This document shows, one piece after another, positions 16,501-24,529 of a DNA stretch of 64,000 bases. The stretch covers positions 32,920-96,919 of the forward strand of contig JALHMW010000017.1 of NCBI GenBank assembly GCA_022843845.1, in the 5' to 3' direction. Every line of letters starts with the position of its first letter. The first letter of the stretch is position 1. Origin of the DNA: Archangium sp. (GTDB lineage: Bacteria; Myxococcota; Myxococcia; Myxococcales; Myxococcaceae). The notes under the pieces were generated by a model. It was given only the letters and a program-made list of their open reading frames with translations, searched no databases and was not told the DNA's origin. Both the position numbers and the translations under genes were made by a program.

Positions 16501-17256
16501 TCACCCTTCGCAGATCTTCAGCGCCTCGCTCACGTCGGCCTGGCCCGCCAGCACCTTGCACGCCCCCTTGCGGAACGAGGTGCTGTCATTCTTCTTCAGC
16601 TTCTCGGCGACGGGCGTCTTCAGCTGCGCCGCGCACCGCTTCGTCACCAGCGGCGTCATCACGTCGAGCCAGCTCTGGTAGTCGATGACGTCGATCACCA
16701 CGTCGACCAGCTTCGGGTCGGTGCACACCGAGTCTCCGTCACGCTGGAAGGCGAGCTCGTACAGGGGCCACGCGCTCGAGGCGACGAGCCGCGCCGCGAC
16801 GACGTCTTTCGCGAACCGCTGCGCCACGCCCTTCGTCATCGTGTCCTTCTCGACGAACGCCTTCACCTTCGGCACCCACTCCTCGTCGCTCGTCGAGTGG
16901 CGGTAGTTCGAATACGTCCACTTGAAGGCGGTGACGCCGACCTCGGCGCGCTTCTCGAACCACGCCGCCGACTTCTTGAGCGACGGGAACGAGACGAGCT
17001 GCTCGTCGATCATCCTCAGCACCGACTCGGCGGCGCGGCTGTCTTTGATCTCCGCCGTGGTGAGCGCGTTGAGGTTGGCGCGCTCGACGTAGCCTTCCCA
17101 TTCCTCGTCACGCTGCGCAGGAGCGACCGCTTTGAGCCGCCCCAGCATCTCGGCGTAGTTCTGCTGTTTGTCGAGGGCCCGCACGTCTTCGTACTCGGCG
17201 GACTTCGCGGTGGCGCAACCAACGAGAAACAGGCACGGCAGCAGGAGTCGGCTCAT
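16501..17256 (-). CDS. hypothetical lipoprotein
   Basis: 251 residues with a short signal and lipobox (CLFLVGC). The mature protein is alpha-helical with a KLLKK-like charged C-terminal half and four more Cys (for example VTKRCAAQLK and RKGACKV). Its helical pattern (QQNYAEMLGRLKAVAP) resembles a tetratricopeptide-type solenoid, but no repeat is clear enough to name. It lies 96 bases downstream of malG on the same strand, so it might be read through from the transporter operon. No function can be assigned. Confidence 0.7.
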   Translation of the reverse strand: MSRLLLPCLFLVGCATAKSAEYEDVRALDKQQNYAEMLGRLKAVAPAQRDEEWEGYVERANLNALTTAEIKDSRAAESVLRMIDEQLVSFPSLKKSAAWFEKRAEVGVTAFKWTYSNYRHSTSDEEWVPKVKAFVEKDTMTKGVAQRFAKDVVAARLVASSAWPLYELAFQRDGDSVCTDPKLVDVVIDVIDYQSWLDVMTPLVTKRCAAQLKTPVAEKLKKNDSTSFRKGACKVLAGQADVSEALKICEG

Positions 17257-17306
17257 GGCGAGGGAAGATGCCGCAGCCGCCGAAACCGTGCATTGAGAAT
17301 TCGAGC

Positions 17307-17341
17307 GTCACGAGAAGGGCGAAAAGCGCACCAATCGTGAC
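17307..17341. promoter_or_regulatory. 7-base inverted repeat between malG and lipoprotein gene
   Basis: GTCACGA (17307-17313) and TCGTGAC (17335-17341) form a perfect inverted repeat with a 21-base spacer. It could be a weak terminator for the transporter operon or an operator for the gene at 17256. No bordering promoter elements are clear. Confidence 0.3.
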
Positions 17342-17352
17342 ACTCGTTGTCC

Positions 17353-18198
17353 TCAGCCCTTCACGGCGCCGGCGGTCAGCCCGCCGACGAGGAACTTCTG
17401 GAGGGCGAAGAACAGGGCCATCACGGGCGCCGAGACGATCAGCGCGCCAGCCGCGAAATGGCCCCACTCGGTCTTCCACTCGCCGACGTACTGCTGGAGC
17501 GCGACGGGCAGGGTGAACCGCGCGGCGTCGTTGATGAGCGTCGCGGCGAGGATGAACTCGTTCCACGCCGTCATGAAGCTGAAGAGCGCCGTCACCGCGA
17601 GGGCAGGGCGGGCGAGCGGCAGCACGACGCGGGTGAAGACCTGCCACGGGGTCGCGCCATCCATCACGGCGGCCTCTTCGAGCTCGCGTGGAATCGTGTC
17701 GAAGTAGCCCTTGAGCATCCACACGCAGAACGGGAGCGACGACGTCGAGTACACCAGCACCAGCCCGCCCCATGAATCGAGCAGACCGAGCGTCTGGAGC
17801 AGCCGGTACAGGGGCACCAGCATCAGCGTCGCGGGGAACATCTGCGTCACCAACAACGTCTGCATGCCGGCGTCTTTGCCGGGGAAGCGGAAGCGCGAGA
17901 GCGCGTACGCGGCCGTCACGGCGAGGGAGAGGCCGACGAGCGTGGTGGCTCCCGAGACGACGATCGACGCGAGCAGCTGCCGGCCGAACAGCCACCGGCC
18001 CTGCGAGTCGTACGAGAAGATGACGTCGCGGAAGTGATCGAACGTCACCGTCTCGGGGAACGGGTTGATCGACAGCGACAACGACTGCGCCGGTGAGAGC
18101 GCCATCTTCACGACCCACAGCACCGGGTACAGCGACGCCGCGCACGCGAGCACCAGGCCCATGTGAATGAGCGCGACGGTGAGCCCAGAGCGCTTCAC
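17353..18198 (-). CDS. malG: maltodextrin-type ABC transporter permease (MalG-like)
   Basis: 281 residues from the GTG at 18198. This start is preferred over an ATG 14 codons upstream because GGAGG lies four bases before it and GTGA overlaps the previous stop. Six membrane segments are visible, with the permease EAA loop EEAAVMDGATPWQVFTRVVLPLARP-type motif (EAAVMDGATPWQVF) that docks on the ATPase. Length and pattern fit MalG. It is the last gene of the operon lysR-malK-malEF-malG. The substrate is inferred as maltose/maltodextrin from the amylase, debranching enzyme and porin genes nearby, not from the protein itself. Confidence 0.85.
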   Translation of the reverse strand: MKRSGLTVALIHMGLVLACAASLYPVLWVVKMALSPAQSLSLSINPFPETVTFDHFRDVIFSYDSQGRWLFGRQLLASIVVSGATTLVGLSLAVTAAYALSRFRFPGKDAGMQTLLVTQMFPATLMLVPLYRLLQTLGLLDSWGGLVLVYSTSSLPFCVWMLKGYFDTIPRELEEAAVMDGATPWQVFTRVVLPLARPALAVTALFSFMTAWNEFILAATLINDAARFTLPVALQQYVGEWKTEWGHFAAGALIVSAPVMALFFALQKFLVGGLTAGAVKG

Positions 18199-20354
18199 GC
18201 AGCCTCCGGGCCAGAGAGCCGACGGGTGATACGTGTCCACGCGAGGAGCACGAAGAAGATGAGCACCGAGTACGCCGCCGCGAAGCCGTACTGCTCGTTG
18301 CGCTGGAAGGCCCAGCGGTAGGCCTCGCTCACCAGAATGTCGGTCGCTCCGCCCGGCTCACCACCCGAGACCAGGTAGATGATGTTGAACATGTTGAAGG
18401 TCCACACCGAGCCGAGGATGACGGACGGCAGCAGCGCGGGCTTGAGCAGCGGCAAGGTGATGCGGCGGAACTGCACCCACTTCGACGCGCCGTCGACCTC
18501 CGCCGCTTCGTAGAGATCTTGCGGAATCGACTGCAGCGCGCCGAGCGAGACGACCATCATGAAGGGGAAGCCGAGCCACGTGTTGGTGATGACGTTCGCC
18601 GCGAACGAGGTCGAGAAGTGCGTGAACCAGCTCACCGGCTCGATGCCGAACGCCGCGAGCAGGCCGTTGATGGCTCCGAACTGCTGGTGGAACATGCCCT
18701 TCCACATGAGCGCGGTGATGTAGTTCGGCACCGCCCACGGAATGATCAGCACCACCCGGTAGAAGCCGCGGAGCTTGAGCAGCGGGTCCTTCAGCAGGAT
18801 CGCCAGGAACAACCCGATGCTCACGTGCAGCACGACGTTGATGAACGTCCACGCGACGGTGACGGCGAGGGTGAACCAGAACGAGAGCGGCTCGGTGATG
18901 CGGTAGCCCTTCGACGTGAGGATATCGACGAAATTGGCCAGGCCGACGAACGAGTAGTCGCCCGCGTCGTGATGGAAGAACGCGAGCGAGATGCCGACCG
19001 CGAAGGGAATGACGACGAGCACGCCGATGCCGATGGCGGCTGGAGCGACGTACGCGAGGCCACGTGAGGCCTCCGGGTAGCGCTTCGCGAACGCCTGCGC
19101 GGGGCCGCGTCTCCGCCACTGCCACACCGCGAGGCCCGCGACCGCGAGGAGCGCGACGAGGACGAAGGGCAGCGGGTTCGCGTCGGCGGGGCGTTCGCGG
19201 TTGAGCGCACGGAAGCGGCGCTCGGCGAGGGCTCCGGCCTGGTCGGGCAAGACGTCGCCCTGCAGCACACCACGAAGGGCCAGCTTCATCGGCTCCCACA
19301 CGCGGGCCATCTCCAGCGTGTTCGGCGTGGGCGCGGCGCGCGTGGCGACGTCACGGAACGCAGAGATGATCGGGTCCTGCTGCACCTCGGGGCGTTCGTA
19401 CGCGGCGATCTCGGCGGGAATCTGGCCGCCCGGGTCGACGCGCAATGCCGTCGCTTCGCCGAGGGACAAGTACTTCGCGAGCGCGTGCGCCTGCTCCGGT
19501 TGTTCGGTCCGTGACGAGACCAGCGCCGCCTCGACTCCAAGCCACGGCGTCAGCGGCAGGCCCGTCTCACTCACGATCGGCAACGGCACGATTCGGTAGG
19601 CGACCGACTTCTCGATCTCTCCGGTGAACCACGGCCCCGAGATCACCATCGCGGCGCGGCCCTCGTTGAAGAGCGACTTCACCAGCGCGCCTGAGACCTC
19701 CTTCGGCATGAAGCCCCGGTCCTGCAGCGACTTCACGAAGCCGAACGACTTCGCCATGCCCGGCGTGTTCAGCGTCGCGCGGCCCGACTCGTCGAACAGC
19801 TTCGCGCCGAAGCCGAAGACGAAGGGCGCATGCAGGTAGAAGTCTCCGGCGGCGTAGGCGAGGCCGTAGCGGTACTGCGTGGCGTCCGTCGTTCTCGCCA
19901 GCTCGGCCAGCAGCTCATCGGTCGTCGTCGGAGCGTTCGTCACCAGGCTGGTGTTCACGAACAGCGCGAGCGTCTTGAGCGAGAGCGGGTAGCCGTAGAG
20001 CTCGCCATCGACCTCCAACGCGTCGACGGTGCTGGGGAAGTACTTCGTGCGATCGACCCGCGTCGTCGTCGTCGCCACCACCTTGAGCCGATGGAACTGC
20101 CGCAGCCGCTCGTGCGCGAAGATGAAGACGTCGGGCCCCGCGTCGTGGGGAATCGCGCTGGTCAGCTTCGACGAGAACGCGTCGTACGGCACCGAGAGCA
20201 GCTCGACCTGTGTGCCGGTCTCGGCCGTGAACTTCTTCACCGCCAATTCGATGGCCCGCTCCTCGCCGCCCCGGTACGCGTGCCAGAGCTTGAGCGGCTT
20301 CTCGGCGAGCGCAGAGACGCTCAGCAGAATCGTCAGCCACGCCCACTGCTTCAC
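18195..20354 (-). CDS. fused sugar-binding protein and ABC permease (MalE-MalF)
   Basis: 719 residues. Residues 1-17 are a signal peptide (cleavage near LSALAEK). About 20-390 is a MalE-type periplasmic solute-binding domain (KLWHAYRGGEERAIE, KYLSLGEA). A membrane helix near 405-425 links to a MalF-type permease (about 435-719) with the EAA loop YEAAEVDGASKWVQFRR near residue 620. The large MalF P2 periplasmic loop is absent. In most bacteria the binding protein is a separate soluble or lipid-anchored protein; here it is tethered to the channel, so each transporter carries its own receptor. Start and end overlap malK and malG by 4 bases each. Confidence 0.9.
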   Translation of the reverse strand: MKQWAWLTILLSVSALAEKPLKLWHAYRGGEERAIELAVKKFTAETGTQVELLSVPYDAFSSKLTSAIPHDAGPDVFIFAHERLRQFHRLKVVATTTTRVDRTKYFPSTVDALEVDGELYGYPLSLKTLALFVNTSLVTNAPTTTDELLAELARTTDATQYRYGLAYAAGDFYLHAPFVFGFGAKLFDESGRATLNTPGMAKSFGFVKSLQDRGFMPKEVSGALVKSLFNEGRAAMVISGPWFTGEIEKSVAYRIVPLPIVSETGLPLTPWLGVEAALVSSRTEQPEQAHALAKYLSLGEATALRVDPGGQIPAEIAAYERPEVQQDPIISAFRDVATRAAPTPNTLEMARVWEPMKLALRGVLQGDVLPDQAGALAERRFRALNRERPADANPLPFVLVALLAVAGLAVWQWRRRGPAQAFAKRYPEASRGLAYVAPAAIGIGVLVVIPFAVGISLAFFHHDAGDYSFVGLANFVDILTSKGYRITEPLSFWFTLAVTVAWTFINVVLHVSIGLFLAILLKDPLLKLRGFYRVVLIIPWAVPNYITALMWKGMFHQQFGAINGLLAAFGIEPVSWFTHFSTSFAANVITNTWLGFPFMMVVSLGALQSIPQDLYEAAEVDGASKWVQFRRITLPLLKPALLPSVILGSVWTFNMFNIIYLVSGGEPGGATDILVSEAYRWAFQRNEQYGFAAAYSVLIFFVLLAWTRITRRLSGPEAA

Positions 20355-21469
20355 CGACGCGCCTCAGGGTGGTGATGGGCCTTCGCGCCATCGGGCGAGA
20401 ACACGTGCAGCACGTCTCCCGAGGGCTTCACCTTGACGTTCTGACCCACGTCGACCGGCAAGGTGCCGTCGAAGCGCGCAGTGAGCGGACCTGCCGCCGT
20501 CTTCACGAACGCGTAGCCATCGAAGCCGAGGCGTTCGACGGCTTCGACCTCGCCGGAGAAAGGGCCGTCCGACGAGACGAGGAGATCTTGCGGGCGCAGA
20601 CCGAGCTTCACGTCACCGGTCGCGTCACCCGTTGCAGAGAGCGAGAAGCCAGTGCCGACGAAGGTCGCTCCGTCGCGGCGCGCGTCGAACAAATTCATCG
20701 ACGGAGACCCGAGGAACGTCGCGACGAACGTGTTCGCAGGCCGGTGGTACAGCTCGAGGGGCGCGCCCAGTTGCTGAAGGATGCCCTTGTTGAACACCGC
20801 CACCCGCGTCGCGAGCGTCATCGCTTCGACCTGATCGTGCGTGACGTAGATCATCGTCACGCCGAGCTGCCGGTGCAGGCGGGCCAGCTCTCCACGCATC
20901 TGCACGCGCAGCGCGGTGTCGAGGTTCGAGAGCGGCTCGTCGAAGAGGAACAGCTGCGGGCGCCGAACGATCACGCGACCCATGGCGACGCGTTGACGTT
21001 GGCCGCCCGAGAGCGCCTTGGGCTTGCGCTCCAGCAATGGCGCCAGCTCGAGCATGCGTGCGGCCTCGGCGACGCGAGCCTCGATGTCGGCGCGCGGGAG
21101 CTTTCTCAGCTCGAGCCCGAACGCCAGGTTCTCGCGCACCGTCATGTGCGGGTAGAGCGCGTAGCTCTGGAACACCATGCCGACGTCGCGATCGCGAGGC
21201 GGCACGCTCGTCATGTCCTTACCGTCGACGAGCACCTGGCCCGAGTCGACCTGCTCGAGGCCCGCGATGACGCGCAGCAACGTCGTCTTGCCGCAGCCCG
21301 AGGGGCCCACCATCACCAGGAACTCGCCTGACGCGACCTCGAGATCGACCCCCTTCACGACGGGGTTGTCTCCATAGCTTTTTCGGATGCCGACCAGTCG
21401 CAGCCCAGACACGGCGCGCAAGGTACTTGAGGCCGTGACGCCCGGTGGTTCTTTCGCGCCTTCCTTCAT
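20351..21469 (-). CDS. malK: ABC transporter ATPase (MalK/UgpC/MsmX family)
   Basis: 372 residues from the ATG at 21469, which lies 11 bases after the lysR stop; longer in-frame extensions overlap lysR. Walker A GPSGCGKTT, ABC signature LSGGQRQR, Walker B LFLFDEPLSNLD and the switch His in YVTHDQ are all present. The C-terminal OB-type regulatory domain (DVKLGLRPQDLLV) marks the MalK/UgpC class. It powers the MalEF-MalG importer. No good Shine-Dalgarno precedes the ATG, so translation may be coupled to lysR. Confidence 0.9.
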   Translation of the reverse strand: MKEGAKEPPGVTASSTLRAVSGLRLVGIRKSYGDNPVVKGVDLEVASGEFLVMVGPSGCGKTTLLRVIAGLEQVDSGQVLVDGKDMTSVPPRDRDVGMVFQSYALYPHMTVRENLAFGLELRKLPRADIEARVAEAARMLELAPLLERKPKALSGGQRQRVAMGRVIVRRPQLFLFDEPLSNLDTALRVQMRGELARLHRQLGVTMIYVTHDQVEAMTLATRVAVFNKGILQQLGAPLELYHRPANTFVATFLGSPSMNLFDARRDGATFVGTGFSLSATGDATGDVKLGLRPQDLLVSSDGPFSGEVEAVERLGFDGYAFVKTAAGPLTARFDGTLPVDVGQNVKVKPSGDVLHVFSPDGAKAHHHPEARR

Positions 21470-21480
21470 GACACGCCGCT

Positions 21481-22254
21481 TCAGGGCAGGCGTTTCAGCC
21501 GAGCCGTCAGCTGCGTGTGCAAGGTGGTGAGGAAGGCGGGCAGGCCAGCGGCGTACTCGCGGGTGACGAAGCTGGTCGGCAGTGACGCGCCTTCCTGAGC
21601 AATCGTCCAGCCTGCCGGCGTCGCGCACCGTGGCAGGGACGCGGCGAGGTGCTGACGCTCCGAGAGGGTGATGAGCAGGGCGGTCGAGGACGCGCGCAGA
21701 TGGGCACCCGGCCACTCGAAGCCGTCACCGTCGAGGCACGCGACTTTGTCGACGGTCGACCCCGGGCTCAGCGCCAACACCAGCGGCATCGCGGGCAGCG
21801 GGAGCACCTGCAGGCCCGGCCCGCTGAGCGGCTGATGCGTCACCACGACGTCGAGCTCGCCCCGGCGCAGCCGATCGCCGCCGTCCTCAGACGTCACCTC
21901 GGCCAGGTCCATCGGCCACCCCGGCACCGCGTCGATCGCCGCGTCACCGAGCAGCGCTGGCAGGGCAGGGCCGACGGCGCCAGCGAGCAGGCGGTCGGTG
22001 AGCGGCTGCGGTGTGCCGTCGTGCACCAGGCGCATCGCCGCGCGCGTCACCTCGAGGAGCCGTTCTCCGGGCGCCGTCAGGGTCAACCCCGTCGGGCTGC
22101 GATCGAACAGCGCGACCCCGAGCGCCTGCTCCAGCAGCTTGATCGATCGTGACAGCGCCGACGGGCTGACCGAGATGGCGAGCCCTGCGCGCTGCAGGCT
22201 CAGGTACTCGGCCGCGGCGCGAAACGCGGGCAGGTAGTTCCAGATCTGCGTCAC
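21481..22254 (-). CDS. LysR-family transcriptional regulator
   Basis: 257 residues from a GTG at 22254; the family begins just before the pattern IWNYLPAFRAAAEY, and the longer frame would need a TTG at 22299. The helix-turn-helix is SVSPSALSRSIKLLEQALG followed by the wing ALFDRSPTG. The effector-binding part is shorter and less clear than usual. It is the first gene of the sugar-transporter operon, not divergent from it. The 22255-22421 gap divides it from the plus-strand MNIO cassette, so it may control either or both. Maltose systems are more often run by LacI-type or MalT-type regulators. Confidence 0.85.
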   Translation of the reverse strand: MTQIWNYLPAFRAAAEYLSLQRAGLAISVSPSALSRSIKLLEQALGVALFDRSPTGLTLTAPGERLLEVTRAAMRLVHDGTPQPLTDRLLAGAVGPALPALLGDAAIDAVPGWPMDLAEVTSEDGGDRLRRGELDVVVTHQPLSGPGLQVLPLPAMPLVLALSPGSTVDKVACLDGDGFEWPGAHLRASSTALLITLSERQHLAASLPRCATPAGWTIAQEGASLPTSFVTREYAAGLPAFLTTLHTQLTARLKRLP

Positions 22255-22421
22255 CACTTCTCGTCGGCCGGTCGTCACGGCGTGCGTCCTACTCCGCAAC
22301 GAGACTCGAAGGCCCGTTGCGCTTTCTCGAACACTCGCCGGGTAACCAGAGGTGGGAGAGGCCGTACCGCGAGGCCTCCAATCACGGGGGCTGCCGAACT
22401 TCTCCCTCTGGAAAACGAGAC

Positions 22422-23024
22422 ATGCTCAAGACCTTCAAGTCCCTCCTCACGAACGCCACCGTCGTCGGTTCCCTCGCGCTGGTCGGCTGCGGCGCGCCGA
22501 TGACTGCGACCGACGCTGGCACCGGCGCCGGCTGTCCCGCTGGCTGCCCCGCCGCCGACGCCGGCTGCCCGGCCGGCTGCCCCGCCACCACGATGGGCGA
22601 CGCGCAGACGCCGCCGATGAACACCGATCCGGTCATCTCCGCGTGGCTCGCTGGCGGCGCCTACAAGGCGTGGAAGTGCGAGCCCGCAGGCCACGCGCCA
22701 GTGGGCAACTCACCGCATGGCCGCAATCGCATCTGCAACAACACCGCGCTCAGCAGCACCGCCTCGGGCGACTACCCGGTGGGCGCCGCGAGCGTGAAGG
22801 AGCTGCTCGTCGCTGACGGCGGCACCGCCATCGTCGGCTACGCCATCGGGCTCAAGACGGTCGCCGGCCCATCGACCGGGGCCAGCTGGTACTGGTACCT
22901 GAAGGGCGGCGACGGAATGGTGAAGATCAACGGCAAGGGCAAGGCCGCCAACGACGACGGCTGCAGCTCGTGCCACAAGTCTGCCGCGCCCGGCCGCGAC
23001 TTCGTCTTCACCCAGGTGCCGTGA
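22422..23024 (+). CDS. Cys-repeat lipoprotein with P460-like heme-motif domain; candidate MNIO substrate
   Basis: 200 residues from the ATG at 22422, preceded by GGAAAACGAGA; it opens with a signal and lipobox ending at Cys23. Residues 36-55 hold two tandem copies of AGCPAGCPA (Cys38, 42, 49, 53), a C-x3-C pattern. Residues about 65-200 match a myxobacterial cytochrome-P460-like domain (SPHGRNRICNN, SWYWYLKGG) and end with a c-type heme motif CSSCH near residues 182-186. The next gene, three bases downstream, is an MNIO oxidase; such enzymes modify Cys in short repeats of secreted peptides. I infer that the CPAGC repeats are the target. Without modification it would be an ordinary heme lipoprotein. 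Confidence 0.8.
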   Translation: MLKTFKSLLTNATVVGSLALVGCGAPMTATDAGTGAGCPAGCPAADAGCPAGCPATTMGDAQTPPMNTDPVISAWLAGGAYKAWKCEPAGHAPVGNSPHGRNRICNNTALSSTASGDYPVGAASVKELLVADGGTAIVGYAIGLKTVAGPSTGASWYWYLKGGDGMVKINGKGKAANDDGCSSCHKSAAPGRDFVFTQVP

Positions 23025-23027
23025 GCC

Positions 23028-23831
23028 ATGGTGAGGGGCGTTGGCATCGGGCTGCGTCGCGAGCTGATGGAGCCGCTCCTCACCACGTCACGGCGGGTCG
23101 ACTGGCTCGAGCTCATCACCGAGAACTTCGCCGGCCTGACCGGGAAGCCGGCGGTGATGCTCGAGCGCTTTCGATCGCGGTGGCCGCTCATTCCTCACGG
23201 GGTCGGCCTGTCGGTGGGGAGCGCTCCACCCAGGGGCTACCTCGAGACGCTCACGGGCTTCATCGCGAAGGTCGACCCGCCGTGGTTCAGCGATCACCTC
23301 TGCTTCTCGTCGCTGGGCGATCGCACCTGGTTCGATCTGCTCCCGCTGCCCCGGCATGACGAGACGGTCGCGCGGGTCGCGGCGCACGTGAAGACCGCGC
23401 AGGACGCGACGGGCCGCCCGCTGCTGCTCGAAAACATCACCACCTACGCCGAGGTGCCGGGCTCGGAGTACGACGAGGCCGCGTTCTTGAGGCGCGTCGT
23501 CGCCAGCTCTGGGGCCGGCCTGCTGCTCGATCTCAACAACCTCTACGTCAACGCGGTGAACCACGGGCTCCAGCCTGAAGCGCTGCTCGAGGCGTTTCCG
23601 GTCGAGCACGTCAGACAGCTGCACCTCGCCGGGTTCTCGAAAGACCGCGGCCTTCTTCTCGACACGCACTCCACGCCTGTCGCCAAGCCGGTGTGGCAAC
23701 TCTACGAGCGCACCTTGAAGCGCTGCGGGCCGGTGCCGACGCTCATCGAGTGGGACCAGCACATTCCTTCGCTCGACGCGGTGCTCGACGAGGCCGACAC
23801 CGCGCGCGCCCTGATGGACAGGTTCGCATGA
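23028..23831 (+). CDS. DUF692/MNIO multinuclear non-heme iron oxidase
   Basis: 267 residues, the usual length for the family, which includes MbnB, TglH and BufB and has a TIM-barrel fold. The metal-binding motifs are all present in order: LELITENF, HGVGLSVGS, SDHLCFS, LLLENITTY, LLLDLNNLYVNAVNHG, LHLAGF, DTHSTP and IEWDQHIPS. Known members use an iron cluster and oxygen to turn Cys into thiooxazole, oxazolone-thioamide or similar groups. It follows the Cys-repeat lipoprotein gene by three bases and overlaps its partner by ATGA. The tight operon supports the lipoprotein as substrate, but no modification can be seen from DNA. Confidence 0.93.
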   Translation: MVRGVGIGLRRELMEPLLTTSRRVDWLELITENFAGLTGKPAVMLERFRSRWPLIPHGVGLSVGSAPPRGYLETLTGFIAKVDPPWFSDHLCFSSLGDRTWFDLLPLPRHDETVARVAAHVKTAQDATGRPLLLENITTYAEVPGSEYDEAAFLRRVVASSGAGLLLDLNNLYVNAVNHGLQPEALLEAFPVEHVRQLHLAGFSKDRGLLLDTHSTPVAKPVWQLYERTLKRCGPVPTLIEWDQHIPSLDAVLDEADTARALMDRFA

Positions 23832-24529
23832 CGCCAACGCTCGATACGTTTCTCGCCGAGTTCGGGGCGATGCTGGACGGCCGGCGCACGGCGCGCGAGG
23901 TCGAGTCGGTGCTGGGGCCGTCGCCGTCGGGCACCGCGAGGCTGGGGCTCTACGCCACGCTCGTGAAGCGACAGCAGACCGGCGCGATCGACGAGTTCTA
24001 CGCCGCGGTCCGGGTCGCAGCGCCGGCTGGCTACTACGAGCCGCTCCGGAACGCGTACCTCGAGGCCTACCCGCCGTCGCATTGGGCTCCAGCCCGCGCC
24101 GCCGAACACTTCCCCGTGTTCCTCGAAGCGCGGAAGTCCTCGATCGAGCTCGTCGAGCTGGCTGACTTCGCGTGGACCCGGCACCTCGTGCTGCACGCTG
24201 AGGCGACCGACGCGCTGGTGGTGCGTCACTACACGCACGCCGTGAAGCGCTTCTCGAACGAGGTCGAACGTGATGGTCGCACGCGTGGCCGCCCGGAGAA
24301 GGACGCCGAGACGTGGCTCATGGGTCGCTCGCTCCTCGACGGGAACCTGGTGATGGTCGAGCCCTCGGTGGCGGCGTTGGTGACGGTCGAAGTGCTCCAC
24401 AGCGGCGGCTGGTCCGACGAGCTGCCTGCCATTCCTCGCGGTGTGCTGCTGAAAGAAGCCGAGCGCCTCATCGAGCTCGGGCTGCTCCCGCCGACGTCAC
24501 GGGCGGTGCTCGAGAGGCTCGTGCCATGA
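23828..24529 (+). CDS. MNIO partner protein (DUF2063-like)
   Basis: 233 residues from the ATG at 23828, overlapping the oxidase stop. The N-terminal 110 residues fit the DUF2063 pattern: RLGLYATLVKRQQ, then FYAAVRVAAPAGYYEPLRNAY, PPSHWAPARAAEHFPVFL. The C-terminal half is a second helical/beta domain. In MNIO pairs such as MbnB-MbnC and BufB-BufC the partner presents the leader peptide to the oxidase. It overlaps the next gene by ATGA, so all four genes of the cassette are coupled or nearly so. Confidence 0.85.
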   Translation: MTPTLDTFLAEFGAMLDGRRTAREVESVLGPSPSGTARLGLYATLVKRQQTGAIDEFYAAVRVAAPAGYYEPLRNAYLEAYPPSHWAPARAAEHFPVFLEARKSSIELVELADFAWTRHLVLHAEATDALVVRHYTHAVKRFSNEVERDGRTRGRPEKDAETWLMGRSLLDGNLVMVEPSVAALVTVEVLHSGGWSDELPAIPRGVLLKEAERLIELGLLPPTSRAVLERLVP

